Source of the DNA: an uncultured Endomicrobiia bacterium
GTDB lineage: Bacteria; Elusimicrobiota; Endomicrobiia; Endomicrobiales; Endomicrobiaceae
Length of the DNA stretch: 19,833 nucleotides
Reading direction: 5' to 3'
Assembly (NCBI GenBank): GCA_938040055.1
Contig: CALHWY010000017.1
Span: 1-19,833 of the forward strand
In this document: in pieces, positions 19,040-19,833 of the stretch
Layout: each line of letters opens with the position of its first letter
How positions within the stretch are numbered: the stretch's first letter is position 1
Translations under genes and position numbers: made by a program
The notes under the pieces: model-generated
What the model saw: only the letters and a program-made list of their open reading frames with translations
Told to the model about the DNA's origin: nothing
The model's database searches: none

Positions 19040-19630
19040 CCCAGATATAAACATATGCAGCGCGCAGATATAGCCGCTTATGCCTTTTCTGCGTCTTATA
19101 GCCGCTATAAATACCAAAAATAATATCGCGGGAGTACAGCTTCCCCGCGGAACCGGACGCGTTCGCCGGAGCCCGTCCCGAAAAATGCCGGCTGATGCAA
19201 AACCGTCCAACGCCAATTCACTGTCTTTCTTATTGATTATTCTTTTTATTTCTTTCGAGAGCGGCTTAATCATAGCTGCGGAAGCATTGTTTGCATTGCC
19301 CTGTTTATTGCTTTCCCCGCCGTCTTTGCCGGAGCCCATTCCCGATGTCCCGGTTTTGGAGCAGTCAAACAATATGCCGTTTATATACGAATAAACTCTG
19401 TTTGACACTTCCGCCAAAGAGTCATTGCATTTGCCTATTACGGAAGATAACACATTCTGGGCTGCGGCTATCGTTACCATAAATAAGCTGTGCCTGCCCA
19501 TTTCGACGGTGCTTAAAGCAAAGCCGTTTATCAGCATGCACATAAATATTGAAAGCGCGCAGAGCTTCTTCCTTAAAAAAGAAGACTGCCCGGAATTCAT
19601 ACTAAAAGAATGCCCTTTGTCTTTAAGCAT
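19019..19630 (-). CDS. Small membrane or exported protein of unknown function, 203 residues
   Basis: I do not recognise the family. The start ATG (19630-19628) follows AGGAG with a five-base gap. Residues 18-22 are basic (FLRKK) and 23-39 are hydrophobic, giving a signal peptide or N-terminal anchor. The middle (94-118) is Gly/Ser/Asn-rich and probably a flexible linker. It is followed by a charged helix (122-139) and an arginine-rich stretch (151-162). Residues 165-178 form a second hydrophobic segment closed by RRRKG, and a third, weaker one lies at 184-195. Cysteines occur at 24, 31, 68, 90, 165 and 189. The TPA-hydrophobic-RRRK pattern resembles a C-terminal sorting or anchor signal, but 21 more residues follow it. 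It is upstream of and codirectional with the giant gene, yet separated from it by a strong terminator, so it is a neighbour with possible functional link rather than an operon partner. Confidence 0.72.
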   Translation of the reverse strand: MLKDKGHSFSMNSGQSSFLRKKLCALSIFMCMLINGFALSTVEMGRHSLFMVTIAAAQNVLSSVIGKCNDSLAEVSNRVYSYINGILFDCSKTGTSGMGSGKDGGESNKQGNANNASAAMIKPLSKEIKRIINKKDSELALDGFASAGIFRDGLRRTRPVPRGSCTPAILFLVFIAAIRRRKGISGYICALHMFISGKIRISA

Positions 19631-19635
19631 ATTTG

Positions 19636-19640
19636 CTCCT
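19636..19640 (-). promoter_or_regulatory. Ribosome binding site of the 203-residue gene
   Basis: AGGAG on the minus strand, five bases before the ATG at 19630. It supports this start over the internal Met11. Confidence 0.8.
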
Positions 19641-19658
19641 AATACTATAACCTATTAA

Positions 19659-19691
19659 AGTATACAATAAATTTATAGGCAGATTTGTGAA
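19659..19691 (-). promoter_or_regulatory. Tentative promoter of the 203-residue gene
   Basis: A -10-like TATACT lies at 19664-19659 in an AT-rich stretch. The nearest -35-like hexamer, TTCACA at 19691-19686, is 21 bases away, which is too far for a standard sigma-70 promoter. The placement between a terminator and the ribosome binding site makes a promoter here likely, but its boxes are uncertain. Confidence 0.3.
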
Positions 19692-19698
19692 ATTTTTG

Positions 19699-19744
19699 AA
19701 AAAGCAAGGTCTGCAAACCTCATTTTAATGAGCTTTGCAGACCT
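19699..19744 (-). terminator. Intrinsic terminator of the upstream partial gene
   Basis: Arms 19707-19717 and 19734-19744 pair perfectly over 11 bp (AGGTCTGCAAA). After one C-C mismatch an inner 6-bp stem (CTCATT/AATGAG) closes on a two-base loop. On the minus strand the hairpin is followed by TTGCTTTTTC, a broken T-run. A second, weaker inverted repeat (CGGCTTAA, 19759-19766 with 19780-19787) overlaps the stop codon of the same gene. Confidence 0.8.
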
Positions 19745-19779
19745 AAAAGATTTTATTTCGGCTTAATTTATCAGTTATT

Positions 19780-19833
19780 TTAAGCCGCGGCGGCGACCGC
19801 CTTCATATTATTGAGCATCGGCGTGAAAATACC
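19780..19833 (-). CDS. C-terminal end of an unknown gene (17 codons and stop)
   Basis: An open frame enters from the right edge and reads GIFTPMLNNMKAVAAAA before TAA at 19782-19780. The terminator hairpin begins 35 bases later, which supports a real gene end here. The fragment is too short to identify. The other two minus-strand frames close within a few codons. Confidence 0.5.
   Translation of the reverse strand, partial: GIFTPMLNNMKAVAAAA

Noticed and set aside
19056..19140. PEP-CTERM-like sorting tail in the 203-residue protein
   Set aside because: There is a hydrophobic stretch closed by RRRK, but the PEP motif is absent and 21 residues follow the arginine cluster.
18934..19833. tRNA, rRNA, riboswitch, insertion sequence or attachment site in the noncoding part
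   Set aside because: Only the two terminator hairpins and one weak inverted repeat are visible; no conserved RNA core or terminal inverted repeats with a transposase were found.

Overview
The window is almost entirely one gene. An open reading frame on the minus strand starts at an ATG at 18933-18931, behind a strong ribosome binding site, and runs to base 1 without a stop. It gives at least 6,311 codons, and the protein continues past the left edge. I checked the frame at the signal peptide, the peptidase cysteine, histidine and aspartate, the Walker A motif, the DEAH motif, the SGT motif and the GRSGR motif. All fall in the same phase, so I see no frameshift. The plus strand shows only chance reading frames. 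The right end (18934-19833) holds a small minus-strand gene for a 203-residue membrane or exported protein, two intrinsic terminators, and the last 17 codons of another minus-strand gene.

The giant protein reads as follows, N to C. It has a long signal peptide (1-42), then a charged, lysine/glutamate-rich region (about 43-570). Helical repeats follow (572-805), then a duplicated helical module (about 1006-1170). Next is a C39-like papain-fold peptidase domain (Cys1238, His1326, Asp1342). A cationic seven-residue repeat (1418-1458) leads into a large hydrophobic block (1459 to about 1645). A Gly/Tyr/Phe-rich beta-hairpin region (about 1655-1895) is followed by a long beta-rich region with scattered YD-like motifs. 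Six 45-52-residue tandem repeats (about 2940-3228) include two units with an exact 131-bp DNA duplication. More beta-rich sequence, a second hydrophobic block (about 3942-4295) and a helical stretch follow. A SecA-like ATPase (about 4855-5555) comes next, with Walker A, DEAH, SGT and GRSGR motifs and a recognisable preprotein-cross-linking-like insertion. A further helical, partly hydrophobic region runs off the window.

The most interesting point is the combination. A protein that appears to be exported carries its own cysteine peptidase, two membrane-active-looking blocks, long repeat regions resembling polymorphic-toxin shafts, and a SecA-type protein-translocation motor. An ATP-driven motor has no fuel in the periplasm. 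I therefore infer that the C-terminal part works in another cytoplasm (host, prey or neighbour), or that the chain spans the membrane. No described system with exactly this layout comes to my mind.

The organism is a bacterium of moderate GC with good Shine-Dalgarno sites and intrinsic terminators. Giant genes of this kind are known from Omnitrophota, and Elusimicrobiota are also plausible. That assignment is an impression from architecture, not a marker-gene result. The giant gene has a terminator immediately upstream, so it probably has its own promoter in the roughly 60-bp gap. The 203-residue gene next door is also flanked by terminators.
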